DNA from: a virus | DNA length: 42,876 nucleotides | Reading direction: 5' to 3' (one strand) | IMG/VR virus record: IMGVR_UViG_3300042002_000032 | Coordinates: 1 to 42,876 of that record | In this document: positions 35,269 to 42,876 of the stretch, piece by piece | Layout: each line of letters begins with the position of its first letter | Numbering within the stretch: position 1 is the first letter of the stretch | Position numbers and translations under genes: made by a program | The notes under the pieces: generated by a model | What the model was told of the DNA's origin: nothing | What the model saw: only the letters and a program-made list of their open reading frames with translations | The model's database searches: none

Positions 35269-35655
35269 CTAGTTAGAGATAAGACCCTTAATCAGCAGTT
35301 GCTCCTTGTTAAGAATATTAGAAGCACCCTGCTTGTTGAGCTCTACTCGAACTACGGATTCGCCATCTACGATATCTTCCACAACAGCTCCATCAAAGCT
35401 GCCGTCTGTCACTACTGAGGGAACGTACCCCCGTCGTGCAAGAGTAAGAAGAATACCTCCAAATACGCTGAGAGCGGCAAATGTACCACCGACCTCTACA
35501 GCATAATTCCATCCCCAGATAGCAGCGATGGTTGCGTAAAGTGCACCTAGACCCGGGAAGACTTTCTCAGTCAATGCTCGAAGAACGTTATACATCCCAT
35601 CCGAAAGGACAAGACCAGTGTTCTGAGAGGGGACAATTGCTACGTGTTCACCCAT
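35269..35655 (-). CDS. Holin, r1t-type
   Basis: 128 residues from the ATG at 35653-35655 after AGGAAAGAG, overlapping the previous stop. The core, NVLRALTEKVFPGLGALYATI then AAIWGWNYAVEVGGTFAAL and SVFGGILLTLARRG, matches the r1t holin pattern with two membrane helices. The C-terminal 40 residues are a soluble addition. It would permeabilise the membrane to release the endolysin. It is at the end of the tail operon and far from the lysin at 4312-5436. Confidence 0.78.
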   Translation of the reverse strand: MGEHVAIVPSQNTGLVLSDGMYNVLRALTEKVFPGLGALYATIAAIWGWNYAVEVGGTFAALSVFGGILLTLARRGYVPSVVTDGSFDGAVVEDIVDGESVVRVELNKQGASNILNKEQLLIKGLISN

Positions 35656-35947
35656 TGTTATTCTCTTTCCTAAGATCAGAGCCATACCGTATAGGTTCAG
35701 CTCCTAGTTCTCGAATTTGTCGTTTGAGGATTGAAACGTGTTCTTCAGCTTCTCGACGAAGATCATCTGCCTCGTCTCGTTCTTTTTCAGCTTTAGCCCT
35801 TCGAACGGCCAAACTAGTGTTCCTTATTTGTTCTCGGTGAGCTGCCCCAGACAGCCATTTACCAATACCCCGTATAAGGAATACCAAGAAAGCACTACCA
35901 CCTGCTGTCCCCGCAAAGGTGAGTAGAGCTTCCATAGTTGTGCCCAT
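35648..35947 (-). CDS. Membrane-anchored coiled-coil protein
   Basis: 99 residues. One hydrophobic segment lies at about residues 8-25 (LTFAGTAGGSAFLVFLI). A long charged coiled coil follows (RRAKAEKERDEADDLRREAE). The start overlaps nothing, while the end overlaps the holin gene by 8 nt. Anchored coiled coils next to holins are sometimes spanin-like or antiholin factors, but that is only a positional hint. Confidence 0.7.
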   Translation of the reverse strand: MGTTMEALLTFAGTAGGSAFLVFLIRGIGKWLSGAAHREQIRNTSLAVRRAKAEKERDEADDLRREAEEHVSILKRQIRELGAEPIRYGSDLRKENNNG

Positions 35948-35950
35948 ACT

Positions 35951-36382
35951 TTACCCCTCTCTTGGCGCTAGCAAAAACTCCTTGATATCTAGCAGCCTAA
36001 GAGTGCAGATAAGGATGATTATAAGCGGAGTCAATGTTATTAAGAATGAAGCTCCAAAGAACAACAGAGTAATGGTATAAAGACCAACACCTGTAATTAT
36101 CGAAATCAAAGCTGCTCTTTCCAGCCACCAAATTCCGGGAAGAACCGCTATCAATGCTAGTACTGCTCCGACGACGATGAATATTCCAAACATCCAAATC
36201 CAGAAGTAACCAGCCAAGAAACCAGCCAATTGCCTAGGGGGATTATAGAATACGCTCGTTCCAGCAATAGCAAGACAAGCATAAATAAAGAAATGTATGA
36301 TTCGTCGAACTCGAGGTTCTGCAATCATCATATACACATCGTAGAAACTATCTACTAATGGTTTTATTAGGCGTTTTGGCAT
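35951..36382 (-). CDS. Multi-span membrane protein
   Basis: 143 residues with about four hydrophobic helices: FFIYACLAIAGTSVF, WIWMFGIFIVVGAVLALIAV, ALISIITGVGLYTITLLF, LITLTPLIIILICTL. The ATG overlaps the stop of the preceding tail gene as TAATG. It probably belongs to the lysis or membrane module with the two following genes. The family is not recognised. Confidence 0.72.
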   Translation of the reverse strand: MPKRLIKPLVDSFYDVYMMIAEPRVRRIIHFFIYACLAIAGTSVFYNPPRQLAGFLAGYFWIWMFGIFIVVGAVLALIAVLPGIWWLERAALISIITGVGLYTITLLFFGASFLITLTPLIIILICTLRLLDIKEFLLAPREG

Positions 36383-37182
36383 TATTCACTCTTCTTCCAC
36401 GATCCGTTTACTTTGATATGCGGCTGCGCCATTTTCCACACACCACCCGTTTTTACATACGGAACAGCCTGTTTCCAAACGCCACCGATCTTTATTCGAG
36501 CTCCAGCTTTTGTATTTGCCTGAGTTCGAGGAGACCAAGCACCCCAACCAATGTCATTACGACCACGAGACCAGAAGTAATATGTTTTACCCGGAAGCAA
36601 GCCACCAATACGAGTTGAACCATCTGAACCTGTGGCATATTCACCAAAGCTAGGATTAAGCCCATAATGAACTTGCCACTCACGAATTGGTGAACCACCA
36701 TCATAGTTCCCGGAGAACAAATATTGGATAGAGGTTTGATCAATTATGCCCCAACCTATTGGAGTCGGAGCGTCAGGCTCTCGTGCTAATCGAGGAAGTG
36801 ATCGAACACCAGTCGTTGCCGAAGCGAATCCCAAGTTAATTAGGTTTAGGTTTCCCGTAACATAATAGACCTGAGTACCATCAGCATTGTGTGTGATGTT
36901 AAACGTACCCTCTGCCATGAGAAAGGTACCGGACATTTGACCATTCTGGAAGTTGTATTCCAGATTGCCATTGTTCCATAGGTCAGGGTTTCCACCAACG
37001 TTTGAGTCAGCAGTTCCCCAGCTGCCTGTGTTACCCCAAGCAGCGTGACCAGTTGTGTTTGTTTTTATGACGTAGATGCGCCAGTAAATAGTCGAGTAAT
37101 TACCCGCCAAGTTCTGTGAGATTACTGTCGCATCTACGTCAATCTTATAATTACCGTTACCACTAAATGTTGCCTGTGGCAT
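36382..37182 (-). CDS. Minor tail protein with Fn3 domain and C-terminal GVWK repeats
   Basis: 266 residues. The N-terminal ~135 are a beta-rich domain with YSTIYWRIYVIKTN, resembling the DUF859-like fold of siphovirus tail proteins. A fibronectin type III-like domain follows (REPDAPTPIGW to YYFWSRGRNDIGWGAWS, about 135-225). The end has three short repeats of the type IKxGGVWK. Such proteins decorate the tail tip and may bind the host surface. It is coupled to the next gene by TAATG. Confidence 0.78.
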   Translation of the reverse strand: MPQATFSGNGNYKIDVDATVISQNLAGNYSTIYWRIYVIKTNTTGHAAWGNTGSWGTADSNVGGNPDLWNNGNLEYNFQNGQMSGTFLMAEGTFNITHNADGTQVYYVTGNLNLINLGFASATTGVRSLPRLAREPDAPTPIGWGIIDQTSIQYLFSGNYDGGSPIREWQVHYGLNPSFGEYATGSDGSTRIGGLLPGKTYYFWSRGRNDIGWGAWSPRTQANTKAGARIKIGGVWKQAVPYVKTGGVWKMAQPHIKVNGSWKKSE

Positions 37183-37425
37183 TTACAACACCTGAAGCCA
37201 GATTTCGCCCTCAACTCCATCAGTTGGACCGGGAATACCAGAGCCATAGCTGATCTTAGAAGCAGAGCGATAACCACCAATGCCTACAGGAATTAGGGCT
37301 TTAGTTTGTGCCACATAGTCACGGGTACGGTTGATTTCACGAGCTCCCCAACGGACTCGACCCTCTTCTCCAGTATCGGGAACAGTGGTAAATCCCGCTG
37401 CAAGAGCATCATCTCCTACGGCCAT
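37183..37425 (-). CDS. Small tail-linked protein
   Basis: 80 residues. Contains VRWGAREINRTRDYVAQTKAL and ends GEIWLQVL. It is next to the Gp37-like and minor tail genes, and its stop abuts the following ATG. The pattern of a helix plus glycine-rich end is common in short proteins encoded before receptor-binding genes. The ATG follows GGAGAAATC. No precise role is known. Confidence 0.7.
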   Translation of the reverse strand: MAVGDDALAAGFTTVPDTGEEGRVRWGAREINRTRDYVAQTKALIPVGIGGYRSASKISYGSGIPGPTDGVEGEIWLQVL

Positions 37426-37443
37426 GATTTCTCCTTAAATATG

Positions 37444-38607
37444 TCATGCATCAACCCAGTCTCCAGTTTCATCGGACCACTGGCTGCCGTAATCCCAAGA
37501 GCTCCACGATCCCGGGGTAATGAAGAGGTTCAGAGATAGGGTTGGATATGAACGTTCACCTTCTGCATCCGAGACAAATATCTGCTCTGTGACTCGCATC
37601 ATACTGGCTACACCATCAGAGTTACGAACCTCCACAAGATCACCAAGGAAGTAGTCAACTCCATATTTATATGCACCGAATTGACTTACCTCCCCGTCAA
37701 ATGCCTGAAGAGGTCGAGCTTTTGCTAACTCATCTTTACCCTTATTTACTAGGATTGAAGTTAGTGTTGCTCCAGCAGGTTCGTCGACATCTCGAGCATC
37801 CACATAAAGAACCCGACGATTGAACCCGATAGTTTCTGCAGAATACCCATCAGCATAAACAATCTCTGATCCATTTTGACTAAAGACATAAGCGACATTT
37901 TTAAAGCCCGATATGGAATTCAGTTCGGTTTCATTGGATAGGTTATCTAGATCCGAGCTAAATACAATCGCAGGATATGTGGTTTGTCTTGTTGTTCGGT
38001 CACTACCCGCATAGATATTGAATCGAAGCTCTCCTAGATCTCTGTTCCGATATAGCCTAAATCCAAGATCATATACTTCACAGAGTTCCTTAATCGCATC
38101 GTAAACCGAGGTTAGAGGAATTGCTGCTTGAATGACCGTAGAAGGTTCTGAAATCGTATCTATCGGGTATGTGTTTCCTGATACTATGAAAGGTATGATG
38201 TCACCCGGACTAAGTAATCCATCGACACATATTTCTTGGAAGATCTGACGACAGATATTGCCCGGAGTTCCCGTAAGAATCCAGTCAGTATCTGCCATCA
38301 GACCTGCCATACCCTCAGTCGCTACTCGATCTTCAAGAGTTTGTTCAATGGAACGACCGGTGACTTTGAGCATAAGCTTTCCATCAGCGTCCTTTTTGTT
38401 CTCGAAGACCTCAATTGTCTGAACTCGATCCGATTCGTTCACCACGAACTTAGTTCCGGGAGTCAGGAGGTTTCGATTCTCGGGAGTGGAATGAACCACC
38501 AATTCAAAATCGCCATAGCCAGCGAATCGCTCTGTCCAGATGAGAGAGACATAGCGGTCTAGAACCGCGGTACGACGAAGAAGATTGTCGAGAATATACA
38601 CCTCCAT
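37444..38607 (-). CDS. Tail protein, ReqiPepy6 Gp37-like family
   Basis: 387 residues. The start MEVYILDNLLRRTAVLDRYV, SLIWTERFAGYGDFELVV and the later VNESDRVQTIEVFENKKDAD match the Siphovirus ReqiPepy6 Gp37-like family. It is a baseplate or Tal-like protein that follows the distal tail protein in many actinophages. The frame is complete and its stop is followed closely by the small tail-linked gene. The ATG overlaps the Dit gene end. Confidence 0.88.
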   Translation of the reverse strand: MEVYILDNLLRRTAVLDRYVSLIWTERFAGYGDFELVVHSTPENRNLLTPGTKFVVNESDRVQTIEVFENKKDADGKLMLKVTGRSIEQTLEDRVATEGMAGLMADTDWILTGTPGNICRQIFQEICVDGLLSPGDIIPFIVSGNTYPIDTISEPSTVIQAAIPLTSVYDAIKELCEVYDLGFRLYRNRDLGELRFNIYAGSDRTTRQTTYPAIVFSSDLDNLSNETELNSISGFKNVAYVFSQNGSEIVYADGYSAETIGFNRRVLYVDARDVDEPAGATLTSILVNKGKDELAKARPLQAFDGEVSQFGAYKYGVDYFLGDLVEVRNSDGVASMMRVTEQIFVSDAEGERSYPTLSLNLFITPGSWSSWDYGSQWSDETGDWVDA

Positions 38608-39425
38608 TACAGACCTCCGTACTTAGTTGTGTAGGTTACGGTGTAGGGAATCGGAGCCCCATCAGAAACTACCCTAAGATAGTTCGTTCCGGGGAACAGA
38701 TTAATCCAGTTAGAATACGGAGAGATTCCGTACAATACAGAACTTTCAGAACCTGTCCTAATTCGTTTAGCGAACTTAAGACCAGTAACTGTACTTATGA
38801 TGAGTTGGTCACCGGAAATAAGGTTTGCCTCAAACTCAAGACTTCGAACAACTCCGTCAGGTGCTCGATGGAAAATATCCAAAGAAACCTGTGTTCGGTT
38901 GAGTGTCATCGCCAATTGAATCCCGGTCTCTACAGTTCCGTCATATTCGACTGCGAATTCTGTAGTGTCCTGTACTGTATTAGCATTGATTACATTCGGA
39001 GTCGGATCAAAGAAGTCCGGATCGAAGCACGTCAAGGAAATAAACGCTTCTGGGTCTTGTGTGAAGAGCGCCGACTCCATTGTTTCGATATGACCAATAA
39101 TATCGACAGGATCGATGCCCTCCACAAAGAAGCGCAAGCGAACGTTTGTTTTAGGCATGAAGAAGGAATATAGCCTTGTCCGAATTTCACGGATACTTAG
39201 ACCATACCCCAACTCCATACCCAGCTTGACGATGATCCCCCGAGTTTCGCGACGGGAAGACTGATACTGTGCTCCGTCCACCGTCGCGAAACTCGAAGAT
39301 ACAAGCGTTGCTTTTACCGGATCCAAGCCCTCGATATCTTTGATAAAGATGCCTTCAGAAGGATCATACAAAGGAATAGCGAGCGTTTGGCCCTGATTGT
39401 TTGTGACTTCTACTTTCGTAAGCAT
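38607..39425 (-). CDS. Distal tail protein (Dit)-like
   Basis: 272 residues. The phrases IEGLDPVKATLVSSSFATVDG, GIIVKLGMELGYGLSIREIR and DPEAFISLTCFDPDFFDPTP follow the siphovirus distal tail protein pattern. It is the gene directly after the tape measure, as expected for Dit. The protein forms the hexameric ring that joins the tail tube and baseplate. Its ATG overlaps the tape measure stop as TAATG. Confidence 0.88.
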   Translation of the reverse strand: MLTKVEVTNNQGQTLAIPLYDPSEGIFIKDIEGLDPVKATLVSSSFATVDGAQYQSSRRETRGIIVKLGMELGYGLSIREIRTRLYSFFMPKTNVRLRFFVEGIDPVDIIGHIETMESALFTQDPEAFISLTCFDPDFFDPTPNVINANTVQDTTEFAVEYDGTVETGIQLAMTLNRTQVSLDIFHRAPDGVVRSLEFEANLISGDQLIISTVTGLKFAKRIRTGSESSVLYGISPYSNWINLFPGTNYLRVVSDGAPIPYTVTYTTKYGGL

Positions 39426-42400
39426 TACTTAACCAGCACTCCCTTCGCTCTAGATATCTGGTTCTTAGTGTTCCGATAGGTCTCCACCGGAGAGATTGCC
39501 TTCGGTGAATAATTGTTCTGAATAAACGTGAGACTGGAGCGCTCTGCTTCAATATCTCGTTCACCCTGAGTCATCTCTGCTTGTGAAGCCTTTGCTGCAG
39601 CAACGACAGCCGAAGCTCTCGAATACGTACCCTCTAGCTCAAGTGCAGGAGGTGTGATCATACCACTCATAGAAGTGGCATCTTTCTTGAAGGTAGTGAG
39701 GTCCAAGACCGGAGTGATTACCGGAGCTAGTTCCATGTTTCCATCGAGACCATCACCGATTCGAGACATGGTTTCTTGCATCTTTTCCAGTGCCGTTTTA
39801 GCAACGCCCTTAGCCGCATTAGCAACCATGCCTCCATACTTAGTGATACCAATCGCCATACCTTCTGACGACCATTCACCAATCTTGCGGAACTCCCTTG
39901 ATGGGGACTTAATACCCAACCAACTCTTAACAGTGTCAAGGGCGCTGGATGCGATATTTCTAGCAGCTTCAGCTACCTTACCGATACCGTTACGAATACC
40001 GGATGTCATACCATCAATGATTGCACTGGCAAGGTTTGCACCTGCCGAATTCATTCGCTCTGTGTTATTTCGAATGGTGTTGGCTAGAGAGTTCACGAAG
40101 TTAATAATCGTGTTATAGCCCTCTTCAGCCAGTCTTCCAGCTTGTTTACCAATGCCCTGAATAAAGGCAATGATAATATTAGCTCCAGCCTCAGTGATTC
40201 TGCCAATATTATTAGCAATACCATTGAGGAAGTTGACTATCAGATCTACTGCAGCATTGATAACGTTTCCTATTTGACCCGCAATACCTGCAATGAATCC
40301 GACGATGATACGCATACCAGCATCGACAAATCGCTGTATGTTGTTAGCGATAGAGTCGAGTAGCATAAATATCATGTCTAATACGAATGAAATCACATTT
40401 GGTAGAACTATTCGCAGTCCATCAAGAAGACCAGTAATTAGCTTCACGCCCAAGTCGACAAATGTTTGTACATTATCTCCAAGGACCTGAGCCAAAGCTA
40501 CGAGAGCAAGGCCTACCTGCTGAAATGCGAATGGTAGCAATCCCAATAGTCCGGCAACTGCAGCAATTAGAACTGTAGTGGCAGCACCACCAGCAGCGGC
40601 AAGAAGGGTAAGACCTGTTGCAAATGCAAGCATACCAATACCCGCCAAAGCCGCACCCGCACCCAAGAGACCAACAGCAATACCCAAGCCCATAAGTGCC
40701 GGGATGACCGGAGTCAGCACTAGCGCAGCAACGCCAAGAAGAGCAAGTGATGCAGCAAGAGTAGCAAGACCCGTAATGATCTCTTCGATAGACATACCAC
40801 CCAGTGTCTTTAGGACATTGGCAAGCATAAGAAGAGCTCCACAAGCGATGATAAGAGCAGCGGCTCCCGCCAAGGCTCCATTCATAACATTTAGAGCTAC
40901 CGCGATAAGGAGCAAGGAACCAGCCAAAGTAATAAGGCTCTTTCCAATTTCCTCAACGGACATACCACCCAATTGACCCAATACATCAGCTAGGATCTTG
41001 AGTGCTGCAGCAACGATAACCAAACCTACGGATTTAGAAACTATGTCTTTAGGCATAAGATGCATTGCAAGACCAATGGCCACTAGTGCGCCTGCCATTC
41101 CAGCTAGGCCTCGACCTAGTATCTCCCAAGGGATATTTCCAAAGTCAGTCACAGCTGTAGCCATGATCTTCAGAGCACCACCGAGAATAACCATTGCTGT
41201 GGCAGTGGATATCATTCCAGCAGGCTTCACAATTTGCGTAAATCCAGCCAGAACAAACAACACACCAGTCAATGCGCCGAGACCCTGCTGAATCGTAGAG
41301 GGATTCATATTTGCAAAGTCCAAAACTGCACTTGCCATAATCTTCAAAGCAACACCAAGAAGAACAAGACCAGCAGCCTGAGCCACTGCCCCCTTGTTTA
41401 CTTGAGCGATCCTCGTAAATATAGCGAGTGCACCAAGAACCGTACCTACTCCAGTAAGCCCCCTAGCGATTTCCTCCCAGCTGAGACTGGAGAAATCACG
41501 GCAAGCACTAGCAAGAATCTTGATAGCACCAGCAATCGCAAGAAGAGCGATACCAGTCCCAGCAAGATTCCCTACTTGAGGACCCATTATTCGTACAGCA
41601 GAAGCTAGTCCAATAAGCAGACCAGTAACACCAGCAAGACCCTTAAGAATTTCTTCCCAACTGAGCTTAGAGAGATCTTCCATAGCAGATGCTAGAATCT
41701 TAATGGCAACAGCAAGAAGGATCATAGCAGTACCAATGGCAGCCATATTTCCTACACTTGACATGATGTTCATTTTGTCCATTACAGCCAAAGCTGCAGA
41801 CAGCTGTGCAAACATGATTGCTATAGCCGATAGAACTGCTGGTAGCTTTTCGGCATCGATCCTAGACAGCTGAACAACGGAAATGGTAAGGATACCAATA
41901 GCTGCGGCAATCATAAGAAGCGTACTGGCTTTCAGGGTCGCTTGCATTTGACCCAGAACGTCAGTGATTCCACCAAATGCATCCTTGATGGTTCCAAGGA
42001 TTCCATCCCCATCTTTGAAGTCCTCAATAACACCCATGATGTTACTGAAGAACCTCTTTACAACGATAAGGATACCGCCAAGGGCACCAACACCCAACAT
42101 ACCAAGAATGGTTTGGAAGTTAACACCTTCGGTGGCTTCTTGCATACCGCCGCCGAGTTTCTTAAAGGCTTCACCGAGCTTCGCAGCTAGAGTTTGCCCA
42201 ATCTCCAAAGCCCTTTTGAAGATAGCTATAAGTCCATCCCATATTCTGGCTATTGATTCGCCAGTTGGTTTGAGCTTTGCAATACCTTCTTTAAGGTTCT
42301 CGATTGCTCCTTGGAATCCACTGAAATCTGGCTTAAACTCTTTGAGCTTTTCCATAAGAGCAGGAAGTTTATCCATCAAAGCTGGAATCTTACCGACCAG

Positions 42401-42876
42401 CTCTGTGATCCATTTAACTGGAATCCTTAGATATTCACCCAACTTGTAGAAGAAAGTCCCAAATGCTTCGCCATTACGAACGGTATCCCGAACTTTAACT
42501 AAGAAGTCACCAATTCGTGCAGTGATCTGGAGAATACTGTTTCCGCCACCATCCATGGACTTGAACAGTCGTTCAAATATACCCCAAACAGCTTGGATGA
42601 TTGCCCAACCGATATCGAAAACTGCAAAGACACCCTTTGCTGTTCTCTTAATCAACTCGAGAGTTTCAGGACCTGGCTTTAGGTTCAAGAAGAATGCTTT
42701 GAACTTATTGGTCAGATCGAAAAGACTCTGTGCTGTTACTGGAGGGAATATCTCACGGAATGCAGAACCTATTGCCTTAGCAACATCGACCAATGAGTTA
42801 AAGATGCTACCCAATGTTTCGATAATTGCTGTTCGACCACCGAGAGCAACCCAGTCTTTGATCAGATTGTTTCGAG
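39425..42876 (-). CDS. Tail tape measure protein, N-terminus beyond right edge
   Basis: At least 1149 residues. The frame is open to the last base, so the true start lies outside the window. It is alternating hydrophobic and helical, with six tandem ~60-residue repeats (KILASAMEDLSKLSWEEI type) and then shorter ~33-residue repeats (ITEAGANIIIAFIQGI). It closes with IKSPSREFRKIGEWSSEGMA. Both are typical of tape measures, which set tail length and line the tube. No lysozyme or peptidase motif is visible. It reads directly into the Dit gene. Confidence 0.92.
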   Translation of the reverse strand, partial: RNNLIKDWVALGGRTAIIETLGSIFNSLVDVAKAIGSAFREIFPPVTAQSLFDLTNKFKAFFLNLKPGPETLELIKRTAKGVFAVFDIGWAIIQAVWGIFERLFKSMDGGGNSILQITARIGDFLVKVRDTVRNGEAFGTFFYKLGEYLRIPVKWITELVGKIPALMDKLPALMEKLKEFKPDFSGFQGAIENLKEGIAKLKPTGESIARIWDGLIAIFKRALEIGQTLAAKLGEAFKKLGGGMQEATEGVNFQTILGMLGVGALGGILIVVKRFFSNIMGVIEDFKDGDGILGTIKDAFGGITDVLGQMQATLKASTLLMIAAAIGILTISVVQLSRIDAEKLPAVLSAIAIMFAQLSAALAVMDKMNIMSSVGNMAAIGTAMILLAVAIKILASAMEDLSKLSWEEILKGLAGVTGLLIGLASAVRIMGPQVGNLAGTGIALLAIAGAIKILASACRDFSSLSWEEIARGLTGVGTVLGALAIFTRIAQVNKGAVAQAAGLVLLGVALKIMASAVLDFANMNPSTIQQGLGALTGVLFVLAGFTQIVKPAGMISTATAMVILGGALKIMATAVTDFGNIPWEILGRGLAGMAGALVAIGLAMHLMPKDIVSKSVGLVIVAAALKILADVLGQLGGMSVEEIGKSLITLAGSLLLIAVALNVMNGALAGAAALIIACGALLMLANVLKTLGGMSIEEIITGLATLAASLALLGVAALVLTPVIPALMGLGIAVGLLGAGAALAGIGMLAFATGLTLLAAAGGAATTVLIAAVAGLLGLLPFAFQQVGLALVALAQVLGDNVQTFVDLGVKLITGLLDGLRIVLPNVISFVLDMIFMLLDSIANNIQRFVDAGMRIIVGFIAGIAGQIGNVINAAVDLIVNFLNGIANNIGRITEAGANIIIAFIQGIGKQAGRLAEEGYNTIINFVNSLANTIRNNTERMNSAGANLASAIIDGMTSGIRNGIGKVAEAARNIASSALDTVKSWLGIKSPSREFRKIGEWSSEGMAIGITKYGGMVANAAKGVAKTALEKMQETMSRIGDGLDGNMELAPVITPVLDLTTFKKDATSMSGMITPPALELEGTYSRASAVVAAAKASQAEMTQGERDIEAERSSLTFIQNNYSPKAISPVETYRNTKNQISRAKGVLVK
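40720..41710 (-). repeat. Six tandem ~60-residue repeats in the tape measure
   Basis: Units begin near plus coordinates 41703, 41523, 41346, 41170, 41002 and 40830. They share K-I-[LM]-A-x-A, a DF or DL, a SWEEI or VEEI segment, and GLxxLxGxLxxLA. The nucleotide period is about 170-180 bp. Identity is partial, so the units are old. Confidence 0.8.

Noticed and set aside
1-42876. CRISPR arrays, insertion sequences or transposases
   Set aside because: No regular repeat-spacer series and no transposase or integrase motifs were found on either strand.

Overview
The window is a contiguous stretch of a tailed double-stranded DNA phage with siphovirus features. Every supported gene reads leftward (minus strand). 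The tape-measure gene runs off the right edge and the portal gene off the left edge. This fits a circularly permuted genome, or a genome fragment, whose capsid, tail-tube and tail-chaperone genes lie outside the window. An actinobacterial host is suggested by the ReqiPepy6 Gp37-like tail protein, the amidase with CW_7 repeats, the r1t-type holin, the NUMOD4/HNH proteins and the set of small conserved proteins. I cannot name the host. I see no integrase, excisionase or repressor, so the lifestyle is unresolved.

Layout in the direction of transcription, right to left. At 42.9-35.3 kb are the tail genes: tape measure, distal tail, Gp37-like tail protein, a small tail-linked protein and a fibronectin-type minor tail protein. 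They are followed by membrane proteins ending in an r1t-type holin. At 35.3-32.6 kb is a run of nine short transcription units, seven small-protein genes and two short RNA units. Nearly all have their own promoter, and most end in an intrinsic terminator that abuts the next promoter. At 32.6-24.5 kb are two paralogous membrane proteins of DUF6353 type, a dATP/dGTP-diphosphohydrolase-like protein and many very short membrane or zinc-binding proteins. At 24.4-20.5 kb is one 1302-residue protein that appears to join an SF3 helicase, an AEP primase and a family B DNA polymerase with proofreading exonuclease. At 20.5-11.5 kb are a possible ssDNA-binding protein, an SF2 helicase, four proteins with NUMOD4-like modules and many small genes.

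The 430 bp at 11.03-11.47 kb contain a dense set of TGGCCA and TGGGCA repeats and a promoter. They precede an operon with two PD-(D/E)XK nucleases and a 921-residue protein carrying the ADFDGD catalytic signature of single-chain, YonO-like RNA polymerases. At 6.25-6.79 kb is a gene-free region with several long inverted repeats. It sits just upstream of a small-terminase-like gene, an HNH endonuclease, the endolysin, a 57-residue membrane protein, a connector-like protein, the large terminase and the portal. Four proteins in this head module share an N-terminal FLxHYGVKGMRWGK tag.

The features most worth following up are the twelve copies of a 27-bp leftward promoter with its terminator-promoter cassettes, the phage RNA polymerase-like protein, the helicase-primase-polymerase fusion, the shared N-terminal tag, and the two repeat-rich gene-free regions. 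No sequence searches, folding or counts beyond reading by eye were done.
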